Source of the DNA: Vogesella urethralis
GTDB lineage: Bacteria > Pseudomonadota > Gammaproteobacteria > Burkholderiales > Chromobacteriaceae
Assembly (NCBI RefSeq): GCF_007644045.2
Contig: NZ_VMDW02000057.1
Span: 1-64,000 of the forward strand
DNA length: 64,000 bases
Reading direction: 5' to 3'
Shown: positions 8,595-16,991 of the stretch, piece after piece
Layout: every line of letters begins with the position of its first letter
Numbering within the stretch: the first letter of the stretch is position 1
The notes under the pieces: generated by a model
Database searches by the model: none
What the model was told of the DNA's origin: nothing
What the model saw: only the letters and a program-made list of their open reading frames with translations
Translations under genes and position numbers: made by a program

Positions 8595-9297
8595 CATCAA
8601 CCTTGGCTGCAGTTAGACAACGGCGGACTTCATCAGACTAAAAACAAACACAACCAATTGTTTTTTAAACAAATAAAACGAAAATCCATACAACAACAGA
8701 GTTCACCAGACATCAATTGACGTTCCAGGTGGCAAGTTGCATGGCAGGTACTCCGGTAGATAACAGGCCGACACCTTAGCGCGCAGGCGGCTGGCTGGCA
8801 ACGCGGCTAAAATCACAAACACCCCATCACAAAACAACGCCTTAAAACCGGCACTTAGCGCGACGCAGTGATTAATAAATTAGACACAAAACTTGCCAAG
8901 CCGCTGTTGGCCCCCCTAGAATGGCCAGGTCGTCATTACCGGATGTTCAAATTGCTTTCCCGCAAACCGCGTGTCAACGCGCCCCAAATGGGTACTCAGT
9001 GCCCGACCCAAGCCGCTCATCGCGGTCGCCTGGCCCCCCTGGCCCAAAGCTTTGCCCTGCGCACCCCAAGCTACGCCCATCGTCATAGCCTGAATGCTGC
9101 CGCCGAACCGGACACCCAGTCCGAACCGCCGCGTTAGCGCCCCTCGCTGCCTGCCTCGCTGTCAATACCCGATTTCTGTCTGCCACCGGCCCTGACCGGT
9201 AGCAGCGCATCGCCTTGCCGCCGCCCGCTTGCCCTGCTTGCAACCGTCCCCTGACGTTTGCCGCCTGCCTGCGCGTGGCGCCGGGGCAGAACGAGAC
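8595..9297. other. Non-coding junction between island and core
   Basis: The first part (8630-8720) is AT-rich with runs of A. From about 8740 the composition becomes GC-rich like the core. Several short frames exist but none has family features, a convincing binding site or matching codon use. I see no tRNA here. A minus-strand frame of about 60-75 codons ending near 8920 with Gly/Ala-rich sequence is discussed under rejected items. Confidence 0.45.
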
Positions 9298-9921
9298 ATG
9301 ACCATGGATTTTCACAACTGGATGATGTACCTGGGCACCATCGTGCTCTTGATGCTGGCGCCGGGCCCCGGCCCGCTGCTGACCCTGTCGCACGGCGCAC
9401 AACACGGTGCCCGCGGCGGCATTCCCAATGCGCTGGGCTTTTCTGCCGGCGCGCTTACCCTGATGGCGCTATCGGCGCTGGGCATCAGCGCCCTGCTGTT
9501 CGCGTCGCCTACCGCGTTCAATATCGTCAAGATGTTGGGCGCCGGCTACCTGGTGTGGCTGGGTGTCACACTGTGGCGCAAGCCGTTCAGCCTGCAAGAT
9601 GGTAGCGGCCAAAGCAGCACCCGGCTGTGGAGCGGCTTCCGCCCGGCCTTCCTGCTGGCCGTCAGCAACCCGGAAGACACCGTGTTCTTCTCGGCGCTGC
9701 TGCCACGCTTTCTCGACCCGGCGCGCGAGCTGTGGCCGCAGTACCTGACGATGGCCGCAACCTGGGTGGTGGCCGACATGGTCATCGCCGTGATGTTGGC
9801 CGCCGCCGGTGGCCGCCTCGGTGGCTGGCTGGCACACGGCCAGCGCCTGCAGCGCTTTTCGCGCACCTCGGGCGGCCTGTTCGTGCTGGCCGGCGTGATG
9901 CTGGCCGCCGTACAGCGCTGA
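9298..9921 (+). CDS. LysE/RhtB family amino acid exporter
   Basis: This inner membrane protein (207 residues) belongs to the LysE/RhtB exporters, which expel amino acids such as threonine, homoserine or leucine. The hallmark APGPGPLLTLSHG near residue 20 lies in the first membrane segment, followed by GFSAGAL, the GAGYLVWLGVTLWR segment and the conserved SNPEDTVFFSALLP that in the family usually reads NPKA-FF. About six hydrophobic segments are visible and length is normal for the family. Of the possible starts, ATG at 9298 gives MTMDFHNW and normal length; the in-frame region upstream is Pro/Arg-rich and unlike a membrane protein start. The substrate cannot be told. It is a single gene, bounded by the island junction and a convergent VOC gene. 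Confidence 0.88.
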   Translation: MTMDFHNWMMYLGTIVLLMLAPGPGPLLTLSHGAQHGARGGIPNALGFSAGALTLMALSALGISALLFASPTAFNIVKMLGAGYLVWLGVTLWRKPFSLQDGSGQSSTRLWSGFRPAFLLAVSNPEDTVFFSALLPRFLDPARELWPQYLTMAATWVVADMVIAVMLAAAGGRLGGWLAHGQRLQRFSRTSGGLFVLAGVMLAAVQR

Positions 9922-9947
9922 TCGCGGCACTGCGGCCAACTTGCAGT

Positions 9948-9977
9948 AAAAAAAATGCCCCCGCGCTGGCGGGGGCA
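9948..9977 (-). terminator. Terminator after the VOC gene
   Basis: TGCCCCCGC and GCGGGGGCA form a 9-base stem with a 4-base loop. Eight A residues at 9948-9955 give a T tract on the minus strand, so it ends the minus-strand VOC transcript and may also stop read-through from the exporter gene. Confidence 0.85.
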
Positions 9978-10075
9978 AACACAGTCAAGTTCGCTCGCTG
10001 TCGTGTCTGGGTGACATACAGGTAAAGCTGGGAGCACCGCAGGCGGAACTTGGTTCCCGCCGCACCGGCTTTTTG

Positions 10076-10450
10076 TCAGGCCACTGGGTAGACGCTGACC
10101 TCGATCAGGTTCTGGTCCGGATCGAGGAAATACACCGACTGGATCGCGCCTTGCGCACCGGTCTTGGCCACCGGCCCTTCGACAATCTCCACGCCCTCGG
10201 CCTGCAGATGGGCCACCACCTGCGACAGTGGCCAGTGCGTAATCAGGCATAAATCGCCTGACCCCACCCCAGCACGGTTGCGTGGCTCCTGCCCAAGCAG
10301 CTGCAAATTGATCTTCTGCTGGCCAAAGTGCAATGCGCGGCGGCCGTTGGCAAAGGTCACCGCCTCCATCAGCAATACTCGGCTGTAAAAAGCAACCGAT
10401 GCTTCGATATCGGTAACAGTCAGTACCACGTGGTCGATATGGCTGATCAT
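10076..10450 (-). CDS. VOC-family (glyoxalase-like) protein
   Basis: The 124-residue protein has the vicinal oxygen chelate fold of glyoxalase I, dioxygenases and fosfomycin-resistance enzymes. Visible features are the metal-ligand histidine in HIDHVVLTVTD at the N-terminus, SVAFYSRVL, the second half motif SVYFLDPDQNLIEVSVY with the C-terminal glutamate ligand, and length typical of single-module VOC proteins. ATG at 10450 is chosen because GGAG lies six bases before it; the upstream ATG at 10465 lacks a site. The substrate cannot be inferred. It is monocistronic, with a strong terminator downstream. Confidence 0.82.
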   Translation of the reverse strand: MISHIDHVVLTVTDIEASVAFYSRVLLMEAVTFANGRRALHFGQQKINLQLLGQEPRNRAGVGSGDLCLITHWPLSQVVAHLQAEGVEIVEGPVAKTGAQGAIQSVYFLDPDQNLIEVSVYPVA

Positions 10451-10747
10451 GACAGGCTCCGGCATGGGTAACGATGCCCCATGCTACACGCACGGCCACC
10501 GCGACAGCCAGCTTCACGCGCCCCTCCTCCCACCCCGCACTTGCCCCGACGCCACCAGCGCCCCTGGCCTGCCCGCCCGCCACAGTTTGCGCTAACGCAA
10601 ATGCCAGCCATCTCACACTGGCCTGTGTGCCCAAACTGGGTAAAATAAAATTAACTTTCAAATGAACACCATCATCTAAAAGTTAGCGTTTAATATAAGA
10701 CATGGCACCGTCACGGCGACAGGTGCCGTCCCCTTGGGAAGACCATC
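10451..10747. other. Intergenic gap with two palindromes
   Basis: The gap separates divergently transcribed VOC and lipoprotein genes. TTTGCG-CTAA-CGCAAA (10586-10601) and TAACTTT/AAAGTTA (10652-10658 and 10679-10685) are inverted repeats that may be operators. The AT-rich stretch 10640-10700 is the likely promoter zone of the lipoprotein gene, but I cannot fix -35 and -10 boxes with confidence. Confidence 0.35.
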
Positions 10748-11533
10748 ATGCGCGCCTTGTTTACCGCCCTCCTGCTGCCGCTGCTGCTTAGCGCCTGCCT
10801 GGGCGCGGGCGGGGCCGGCAGTCAGTGGCAAGCGCCAGCCTCCCCCGTAGCGGCCAGGAGCCGGGTGGCAGAAGACCTGCCGCGCCTGCTGACGTTCTCG
10901 CTGGAACAGCCTGCCGTCAGCGCGGTGATCGATGACGCGCGACGCACGGTCATCGTGACGGTACCTGCCTATACCTCGCTGAATGGCCTGGTGGCCAACT
11001 TCCGCGCCAGCACGGACAAGGTGCTGGTAAACGGTCAGCCGCAGTTCAGCGGCCAGAGCGCGCTCGATTACCAGCTGGCGCAGGAGTTCGAACTGCGCAG
11101 CGCGCAGGACAGCAGTTACTACCAGGTACAAGTACGCGAAGCCAGCCGGCTGACCCTGCAGCGGGCCACGGGAACCCTGAAACTGGGGAGTGAACAGGCG
11201 ATGATCCAGGTACAGGACCTGGGTGGCGGCGCGCTCAGCGTGGACGTGAGCGGCAGCAGCCAGTGGCACGGCGATTTCCAGTTGCCGGCGCATACCCCGC
11301 GCCTGAGCCCCGGCAGCTACCCGGATGTCGCCCCCTACGCCCAGCAGGACGCGGCCGGCGGCATGAGCTGGCACGAAAACGGCCGCAGCTGCCAGCAAAC
11401 CGGGGCCAGCTTCAGCATCCAGCAGGCGGTTTTCCAGCAACAACAACTGGTGCAACTGGACCTGCGCTTTGACCTGCATTGCGCCGATGACAGCCAGTCG
11501 CTCAGCGGCGAGCTGCACTGGCTGGCAAGCTAG
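10748..11533 (+). CDS. Secreted lipoprotein with DUF5018-like N-terminal region
   Basis: The 261-residue product starts with a lipoprotein signal (MRALFTALLLPLLLSAC, cysteine 17 being lipidated) and is therefore expected at the inner or outer membrane. Residues about 45-110 (LTFSLEQP, VIDDARRTVIVTVPAYTSL, NFRAS) resemble the beta-sandwich DUF5018/Ig-like repeats in which an unknown protein lists nonzero values and truncates them with a VTVP strand. The second half (about 130-260) is beta-rich and ends with a short sequence containing two cysteines (RSCQQT and LHCADD) that could form a disulfide. No enzymatic motif is seen. The gene converges with the esterase gene, their stops being 9 bases apart. 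Confidence 0.7.
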   Translation: MRALFTALLLPLLLSACLGAGGAGSQWQAPASPVAARSRVAEDLPRLLTFSLEQPAVSAVIDDARRTVIVTVPAYTSLNGLVANFRASTDKVLVNGQPQFSGQSALDYQLAQEFELRSAQDSSYYQVQVREASRLTLQRATGTLKLGSEQAMIQVQDLGGGALSVDVSGSSQWHGDFQLPAHTPRLSPGSYPDVAPYAQQDAAGGMSWHENGRSCQQTGASFSIQQAVFQQQQLVQLDLRFDLHCADDSQSLSGELHWLAS

Positions 11534-11542
11534 GGCATACCG

Positions 11543-12541
11543 TCACGGACGCGGCGGTAGCTGGCTGAAGAAAGCCCAGAACGTGGCATTGGCATCCAGC
11601 GCCTGGCTGGGGCCAGCCTTGCCGCGCCGCGTGGTACCACCCCCCGGCCAACTGTGGCCACCGCTAGCTGTCACACACAGCTGCACAGCACCACCCGCCG
11701 CACAGCCGTCATAGCGCTCGCAGTAGGCGCCGGGCACCGCCAGGCTGCGCTGCGCATGCGGCAGGCACCGGTTGTACTGTTGCCAGTGCTGGACAGTAGC
11801 AGGCACCGAGCGGAAGTCGGTCACCTTGCTGTCGTCGCGAAAGGCACCCGGCCCGGCCCCACCGTCAAACAGCACATGGTCATCGTCCTGCGCATGGATA
11901 TGCAGCACGGCCAGCGGTTGTGATGGCTGGCAAAGCCGGGTATTGTCGGTGCCGGCGACCGACGCGATACCGGCAAACACATCGGCGGCCTCGCACGCCA
12001 GCCGGTACGCCATCATGCCGCCGTTGGACATGCCCACCGCGTACACCCGGCCTGGCGTCACCGCGTAATGCTGCTGCACCCAGGCCACGACGGCACGCAG
12101 AAACGCCACGTCGTCCACCGCTTGGTCGCGGGCCTTGCCACAGCAACGCCCGGCGTGCCAGGTAGCCAGCTTGTCGCCCACGGCGCCGGTACCGTTGGGC
12201 AACACCAGCAGGTAGCCACTGGCGTTGCTGTGGCGGATCAGCCCGTAGCGACGGTCATCCGCCATCCAGTCCATGCTGCCGCCGCCACCATGCAGGGCCA
12301 TCACCAGCGGCATCGGCTGTTGCGGCTGGTAACCGGGTGGTACGTGCAGCAGAAAGCGCCGCCCGTTGACGGTTAGCGACTGCGTCTGCCCTGCCTGAGA
12401 CACCGTGGCAAGCGGCGGCGGCGCTTGGCGGAACGCCTCCCGCAGCGGGCCGGCACGCACCTCGTCAACGCCCAACACGCCATAGCACCAGGCCAATGCC
12501 AGGCTCAGCGTCAACAACAGGAAACGGACAAAACGCAGCAT
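11543..12541 (-). CDS. Secreted polyhydroxybutyrate depolymerase / LpqC-type esterase
   Basis: This 332-residue alpha/beta hydrolase belongs to the LpqC/PHB depolymerase (feruloyl esterase type) group. A signal-peptide-like segment (MLRFVRFLLLTLSLALAW) begins the protein. The oxyanion-hole ALHGGGGS, the nucleophile motif GMSNGGMMAYRLACE and the late histidine in GGHSWPGG are all visible; an aspartate near HAQDDDHV is the probable third member or part of the acid loop. Several cysteines (CCGK, CLPH, CERYDGC) suggest disulfides outside the cytoplasm. ATG at 12541 with GAGG nine bases away is chosen over an upstream start that would bury the signal. Substrate (short-chain polyester, phenolic ester or carbohydrate ester) is uncertain. 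Confidence 0.85.
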   Translation of the reverse strand: MLRFVRFLLLTLSLALAWCYGVLGVDEVRAGPLREAFRQAPPPLATVSQAGQTQSLTVNGRRFLLHVPPGYQPQQPMPLVMALHGGGGSMDWMADDRRYGLIRHSNASGYLLVLPNGTGAVGDKLATWHAGRCCGKARDQAVDDVAFLRAVVAWVQQHYAVTPGRVYAVGMSNGGMMAYRLACEAADVFAGIASVAGTDNTRLCQPSQPLAVLHIHAQDDDHVLFDGGAGPGAFRDDSKVTDFRSVPATVQHWQQYNRCLPHAQRSLAVPGAYCERYDGCAAGGAVQLCVTASGGHSWPGGGTTRRGKAGPSQALDANATFWAFFSQLPPRP

Positions 12542-12672
12542 GGTAGCAACCCTCACGCTCAGTATCGATCCCAGCCATGCTGGCGCGAACGCACGCACAT
12601 TTCAAAGGGCTATTGGTTAACAAATGCAAAGCTGCCCCCGCCGCTGGCAACAGCGCCGCGTGGTAACGCCGG

Positions 12673-12706
12673 CAAAAAAAACACCCCGCCGGCTAACGCG
12701 GCGGGG
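12673..12706 (-). terminator. Terminator after the small lipoprotein gene
   Basis: CCCCGCCG and CGGCGGGG form an 8-base stem with a 7-base loop, preceded on the plus strand by AAAAAAAA (a T tract on the minus strand). It ends the transcript of the gene at 12740-13048. Confidence 0.85.
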
Positions 12707-12739
12707 TTGGACAACAGCAGGCCGTAGCCTGGCAGGCGT

Positions 12740-13048
12740 CTAACGCGGTACGCAGTAAAAACCGCCATCCGCAAAAGGCTTGCCTTGCAGGTCCAGCGCT
12801 TGCGGGTGATAACCCAGCGCCCGGTAATGCACGCTCGCGCTATCGAGCGAGCCGCACACTGCTGCGCCTTTTGCCGCCACCGCCGCCGGCACCGGGCCAA
12901 ACGCGGATGGCCGATCCCAGCCGATACGGCCGTCGTCACTACGCACCAGACGCGGCGGGATATCGCCAGGTTTATCACCCACACTCATCATGCTGGCGCA
13001 AGCCGTTGCCAGCAGCGTGGCAGGCAGAAGCATCCAAATCGATTTCAT
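12740..13048 (-). CDS. Small lipoprotein, 102 residues
   Basis: The product begins MKSIWMLLPATLLATACASM, a lipoprotein signal with the lipobox LATAC, so the mature protein of about 83 residues is membrane-anchored. It has one more cysteine pair (AAVCGSL and FYCVPR) that could form a disulfide in the periplasm. I do not recognise the family. The start is decided by the binding site: AGGAG lies seven bases before ATG at 13048 but overlaps the alternative ATG at 13054. It stands alone with its own terminator. Confidence 0.65.
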   Translation of the reverse strand: MKSIWMLLPATLLATACASMMSVGDKPGDIPPRLVRSDDGRIGWDRPSAFGPVPAAVAAKGAAVCGSLDSASVHYRALGYHPQALDLQGKPFADGGFYCVPR

Positions 13049-13245
13049 CGTCATTCTCCTTTGCGGCTATTTCCTCCGACCCATGCCCGAGGAACGTATC
13101 GCACCGTAACGTCATAAAAGAATTTCGATAAAACAATTCCCTTTTGCGCAGCATTGGATTATTAAATAAATACAAGGCTTCAATAATAATTAAAACCAAT
13201 CACCAAACCATTTACGCTCACCAGCCACTGGTCGTGGTGTGGTGC

Positions 13246-13794
13246 TCAGTCGTTTTTCACCGGCTCTTTGCTTTTAACCTGTAACTTCACCACCCGCACA
13301 TTGGACGGCTGCACCTTGTAATCGGGCCGCCGCGCCGTATACAGCCGGCTTTTGGCTTGCCGCGCGATACAGACCTTATCGTTCTGGTTGCCGCCAAGTA
13401 CCAGATAATGGGTATCCGTTTCCCCGATGTACAAGCCCACGTGCCCGGCCCTGCTGCCGCCTGGCGTGGTGCGGGTGAACACCAGCACGTCCCCCAGCAT
13501 CGGCGTGCTGACATGGTGGCCGAAACTGCCCCAGTTCAAGGCCCACAGCGGCTCCTTGACCACAACCTTGCCTGCCCGCTTGGCCACCACCGCCATGAAC
13601 AGACCGCACCACGGCACCGCGTCGGCGTAGTAGACGCGGACCACGTCCTCACCCATTTCCTTGGCCCAAGCCATGATTATCGGGTTATTTTTATCCCCAG
13701 GCTGCTCGAAAACACCATACTCCTTGATCGCTTCTTTCACCATTTTCGGGCCGGGCTCGGCATTCAGCCATTGGTATTCTGCTGGAAGAGTCAT
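13246..13794 (-). CDS. TIGR02594-family cysteine hydrolase (CHAP/NlpC-like)
   Basis: The 182-residue protein matches the TIGR02594 type of papain-like cell-wall hydrolases: catalytic cysteine in VPWCGLFMAVVAKRAG, the TPMLGDVLVFTR segment, catalytic histidine in SRAGHVGLYIGE, and GGNQNDKV followed by RLYTARRPD. The start at 13794 is set by AGGAGG five bases upstream. No signal peptide or membrane segment is visible, so export would need a holin, a secretion system or lysis; related proteins occur in prophages, type VI effector loci and as chromosomal orphans. No phage or secretion genes lie next to it here. The basic C-terminal tail (VKLQVKSKEPVKND) is unusual. Role is inferred from the family only. 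Confidence 0.75.
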   Translation of the reverse strand: MTLPAEYQWLNAEPGPKMVKEAIKEYGVFEQPGDKNNPIIMAWAKEMGEDVVRVYYADAVPWCGLFMAVVAKRAGKVVVKEPLWALNWGSFGHHVSTPMLGDVLVFTRTTPGGSRAGHVGLYIGETDTHYLVLGGNQNDKVCIARQAKSRLYTARRPDYKVQPSNVRVVKLQVKSKEPVKND

Positions 13795-13986
13795 TACCGC
13801 CTCCTGAATCAATGCTGCCAATTGCAGCTTATTCAGGCATACGCAGTCAGAGGCCAATACGCCAGCTGCATTTTGATGATTCCGGCAATAAAGCAGCATT
13901 TAATATCGATACTATTAAAACACGGTAATTTCTAAATATTGAATTAGCCGGTTTGCTGCCACGCGCCCATCCTGCCCCCGCTGAAA

Positions 13987-14018
13987 TGAAAAACCCCCGC
14001 TTGCAATGCAAACCGGGG
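13987..14018 (-). terminator. Probable terminator downstream of prlC
   Basis: CCCCG-C-TTGCA and TGCAA-AC-CGGGG form an imperfect hairpin, with GAAAAA before it on the plus strand giving a T tract on the minus strand. It would end minus-strand transcripts coming from prlC, about 130 bases after its stop. Confidence 0.55.
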
Positions 14019-14105
14019 ATGGCAAACCTGCCGGTACGGCTAGCGTCAGCCCAGGTCCGGCAGGCAAGCCGCCAGCCTGCGCCAGGCAGTGCGGCCGTGC
14101 GGCCG

Positions 14106-14135
14106 TGCGGCCAACCTTGCCCGGCGTTGGCCGCA
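14106..14135. repeat. Inverted pair of the GTTGGCCGC motif after prlC
   Basis: TGCGGCCAAC (14106-14115) and GTTGGCCGCA (14126-14135) are perfect 10-base inverted copies separated by 10 bases, 9 bases after the prlC stop. Together they form a stable hairpin. Inverted pairs of DNA uptake sequences placed just after genes, where they double as transcript ends, are a known habit in Neisseria and Haemophilus. No T run follows. Confidence 0.8.
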
Positions 14136-14143
14136 GCAGCGCG

Positions 14144-16186
14144 TCAGGCAGCCACGGGCGTGCTCATGCCGCTATGGCGCAGCAGCGCGTCGATCTGCGG
14201 GTCGCGGCCGCGGAAAGCACGGAACGATTCCAGTGCCGGGCGGCTACCGCCCACTGCCAGCACTTCGTCCCAGAACTTGTAGCCCACCGCCGGGTTGGCG
14301 CCGCCGGCTTCCTCGAAGGCGGCGTAGGCATCAGCCGACAGCACTTCTGCCCACTTGTAGCTGTAGTAGCCCGCAGCGTAACCGCCGGCAAAGATGTGGC
14401 TGAAGCTGTTGGGGAAGCGGTTGTACGCCGGCGGGCGGTTGACCGCCACTTCGTCGCGCACCTGCTCCAGCAAGGCCAGCCAGTCGATGCTGTCGGGGTT
14501 GGCCGCGCTGTACAGCAGCATGTCGAACAGCGAGAACTCCAGCTGGCGCACAGTCTGCATGCCGCTCTGGAAGTTCTTGGCGGCCAGCATCTTGTCGTAC
14601 AGCGCGCGCGGCAGCGGCTCGCCGCTATCCACGTGGGCGCTCATGCCTTGCAGCACGTCCCATTCCCAGCAGAAGTTCTCCATGAACTGGCTGGGCAGTT
14701 CCACCGCGTCCCACTCCACGCCGCTGATGCCGGATACGCCCAGCTCGTCCACGCGCGTCAGCAAATGGTGCAGACCGTGGCCGAATTCGTGGAACAGCGT
14801 GGTCACTTCGTCGTGGCTGAAGGTGGCCGGCTTGTCGCCCACCGGGCGGGTGAAGTTGCACACCAGGTAGGCTACCGGCGTCTGCACCTGGCCCCCTTTT
14901 ACGCGACGGCCGCGCACGTCGTCCATCCAGGCGCCGGGGCGCTTGCCGTCACGGGCGTACAGGTCGAGGTAGAAACCGCCCAGCAGCGCGCCGTCCTTGT
15001 GGATCTGGTAGTAGCGCACGTCCGGGTGCCAGGTTTCGGCGTCGCGGGCTGCTACGCTGATGCCGTACAGCTTGTGTACCACGCTGAACAGGCCGGCCAG
15101 CACCTTGTGCTCGGGGAAGTACTGTTTCACTTCATGCTCGGAGAACGCATAGCGCGCCACGCGCAGTTTTTCGGCGGCGTAGCTGATGTCCCACGCTTCC
15201 AGCGTGTCCAGGCCTAGCTCGGTGCGGGCGAAGGCTTCCAGCTCGGCGCGATCCTGCTGCGCGTAAGGCTTGGCGCGGGCGGCCAGGTCGCGCAGGAAGT
15301 CGATCACCTGTTGCGGGCTTTCGGCCATCTTGGTGTACAGCGACAGCTCGGCGTAGTTGGCAAAGCCCAGCAGCTGCGCCTCTTCGGCGGCCAGCACCAG
15401 GCGCTCGCGGATCAGCGCGGTGTTGTCCTGCTCGGCCGGGCCGAACTCGCTGGCGCGCTTGGCGTTGGCTTCGTACAGTTGCTGGCGCAGCGCGCGGTTG
15501 TCGGCGTACTGCAGCACCGGGAACAGCACCGGGAACTGCAGGCCCAGCTTGTACTTGCCCGGCTGGCCGTCGGCCTCGGCCATGGCGGCGTACAGCGCCA
15601 GCGTGTCTTCCGGGATGCCGGCCAGCTCGGCCGCATCATCGATATACAGGCTGAAGCTGTCGGTAGCGTCCATCACGTTTTGCGAGAACTGGCTGGACAG
15701 CTCGGCCAGGCGGCTGGACAGCTCGGCAAAGCGCGCTTTCTGGGCGTCCGGCAGCTCGGCGCCAGACAGGCGGAAGTCGCGCAGGTCGTTGTCGATGATC
15801 TTCTTGCGCGCAGCGCTGGCGTTGGCAAAGGCCGGGTTGGCCGCCACCGCCTTGAAGCGCGCGTATAGGTCGAGGTTTTGCCCCAGCTCGGTAAAGAAGG
15901 CGGAAATGCGCGGAATTTCGGCGTTGTACACCTCGCGCAGGCCTTCGGTATTGCCCATCACGCTATTGAGGTGGCCCACCACGCCCCAGGCGCGCGACAG
16001 GCGCTCGGTGGCGTCGGACAGCGGCTCGGATACCGAGTCCCAGTCGTCGCCGCCGGCGGCGATCACCTGCGCTACCGCAGCGCGCGCTTCGGCCAGCAGC
16101 ACGTCCAGCGCCGGGGTAACGTGTTCGGGTTTGATCGCGGCAAAGCGCGGCAGATCGCTAAAGTCCAGTAGCGGATTGGTGGTCAT
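14144..16186 (-). CDS. prlC: Oligopeptidase A (M3 metallopeptidase)
   Basis: This 680-residue cytoplasmic zinc peptidase degrades short peptides, including cleaved signal peptides. The length and N-terminus (NPLLDFSDLPRF, IKPEHVTPAL) are typical of PrlC/OpdA. The zinc site is LFHEFGHGLHHLL (HExxH near residue 467), followed by the family sequence ending in PSQFMENFCWE where the glutamate is the third ligand. ATG at 16186 (MTTNPLL) is preferred because AGGA lies eight bases upstream; the alternative ATG at 16195 overlaps that site. The gene is divergent from the gamma carbonic anhydrase gene with only 69 bases between starts, so promoters overlap. An inverted repeat pair and a terminator follow. 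Confidence 0.95.
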   Translation of the reverse strand: MTTNPLLDFSDLPRFAAIKPEHVTPALDVLLAEARAAVAQVIAAGGDDWDSVSEPLSDATERLSRAWGVVGHLNSVMGNTEGLREVYNAEIPRISAFFTELGQNLDLYARFKAVAANPAFANASAARKKIIDNDLRDFRLSGAELPDAQKARFAELSSRLAELSSQFSQNVMDATDSFSLYIDDAAELAGIPEDTLALYAAMAEADGQPGKYKLGLQFPVLFPVLQYADNRALRQQLYEANAKRASEFGPAEQDNTALIRERLVLAAEEAQLLGFANYAELSLYTKMAESPQQVIDFLRDLAARAKPYAQQDRAELEAFARTELGLDTLEAWDISYAAEKLRVARYAFSEHEVKQYFPEHKVLAGLFSVVHKLYGISVAARDAETWHPDVRYYQIHKDGALLGGFYLDLYARDGKRPGAWMDDVRGRRVKGGQVQTPVAYLVCNFTRPVGDKPATFSHDEVTTLFHEFGHGLHHLLTRVDELGVSGISGVEWDAVELPSQFMENFCWEWDVLQGMSAHVDSGEPLPRALYDKMLAAKNFQSGMQTVRQLEFSLFDMLLYSAANPDSIDWLALLEQVRDEVAVNRPPAYNRFPNSFSHIFAGGYAAGYYSYKWAEVLSADAYAAFEEAGGANPAVGYKFWDEVLAVGGSRPALESFRAFRGRDPQIDALLRHSGMSTPVAA

Positions 16187-16255
16187 GTTTGGCATCCTGT
16201 GGAAAGTGGCGCAGCATCATCCGCGCATAGACAGACTGAAGATAAGGACAATTCC

Positions 16256-16813
16256 GTGAATCGCAATATCCGTTCCTACGACGGGCACCGCCCGCAAATC
16301 GACCCCAGCTGCTATATCGACGACGCCGCCGTGGTGATCGGCGAGGTAGCGCTGGCGGCCAACGTGTCGGTGTGGCCGTGTGCGGTGGTACGCGGCGACG
16401 TCAACCGCATCAGCATCGGCGAAGGCAGCAATGTGCAGGATTTTGCCATGCTACACGTTAGCCATCGCAAGGAAAGCGACCCGGAAGGCGCGCCGCTGAT
16501 CATCGGCCGCCACGTCACCATCGGCCACCACGTCACGCTGCACGGCTGCACCATCGGCGACGAAGTACTGATCGGCATCGGCAGCATCATCCTGGACCGC
16601 GCCGTCATCGAAGACCGCGTGCTGATCGGTGCTGGCAGCCTGGTACCGCCCAACAAGCGCCTGGAAAGCGGCTACCTGTACCTGGGCAACCCGGTCAAAC
16701 AAGTACGCCCGCTCACCGACGGCGAACTGGCCTACTTCAAGTATTCGGCCGAGCACTACGTGAAGGTAATGGACAAGCACAAGGCAAGCGCCGCCGCCGA
16801 CGCAGCGCTGTAA
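16256..16813 (+). CDS. yrdA: Gamma-class carbonic anhydrase-like protein YrdA
   Basis: The 185-residue protein is a left-handed beta-helix of hexapeptide repeats (VVIGEVALAANVSVWPCAV, IGEGSNVQDFAMLH, VTIGHHVTLHGCTIGDEV, IGIGSIILDRAVI). Metal-ligand histidines are visible in MLHVSH and IGHHVTLHG, as in Cam/CamH and YrdA trimers; whether it has carbonic anhydrase activity in vivo is not known for most YrdA proteins. The GTG start at 16256 has AAGGA seven bases upstream, and upstream in-frame residues are not conserved-looking. It is cytoplasmic and monocistronic, followed by a terminator hairpin. Confidence 0.92.
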   Translation: MNRNIRSYDGHRPQIDPSCYIDDAAVVIGEVALAANVSVWPCAVVRGDVNRISIGEGSNVQDFAMLHVSHRKESDPEGAPLIIGRHVTIGHHVTLHGCTIGDEVLIGIGSIILDRAVIEDRVLIGAGSLVPPNKRLESGYLYLGNPVKQVRPLTDGELAYFKYSAEHYVKVMDKHKASAAADAAL

Positions 16814-16836
16814 CGCATCTTTCACCGCACCTTAAC

Positions 16837-16876
16837 AAGCGGCACCTAGGCTGGAAAGCGGGTGCCGCTTTCTATT
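16837..16876 (+). terminator. Terminator after yrdA
   Basis: AAGCGGCACC (16837-16846) pairs with GGTGCCGCTT (16861-16870) in a 10-base stem, followed by TCTATT, 24 bases after the yrdA stop. Confidence 0.65.
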
Positions 16877-16991
16877 GCCAAACGGATAGACTCCGCCTTG
16901 GTTACAAGCCTGCGTCATTCAGGTTAAGTGTCATCTGCCAGTAACGTTGGCCGCCTACACTGCGCCCAGCTTTAATAAGGATGGATTTAAA

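Larger units (their letters stand above)
13795..14143. other. Intergenic gap upstream of the CHAP-like gene
   Basis: The first 150 bases are AT-rich and should contain the promoter of the CHAP-like gene, though no clear consensus boxes stand out. A hairpin with a T tract on the minus strand lies at 13987-14018, and an inverted pair of the window-wide GTTGGCCGC repeat lies at 14106-14135, both downstream of prlC. Confidence 0.5.

Noticed and set aside
8868-9137. 89-codon plus-strand frame in the island junction
   Set aside because: No family features, no binding site and no supporting codon pattern. A minus-strand frame in the same stretch (Gly/Ala-rich, ending about 8920) has no start with a binding site either.
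7372-9300. tRNA gene as integration target next to the integrase
   Set aside because: No cloverleaf could be found near the integrase; the only tRNA in the window is at 32538, far away.
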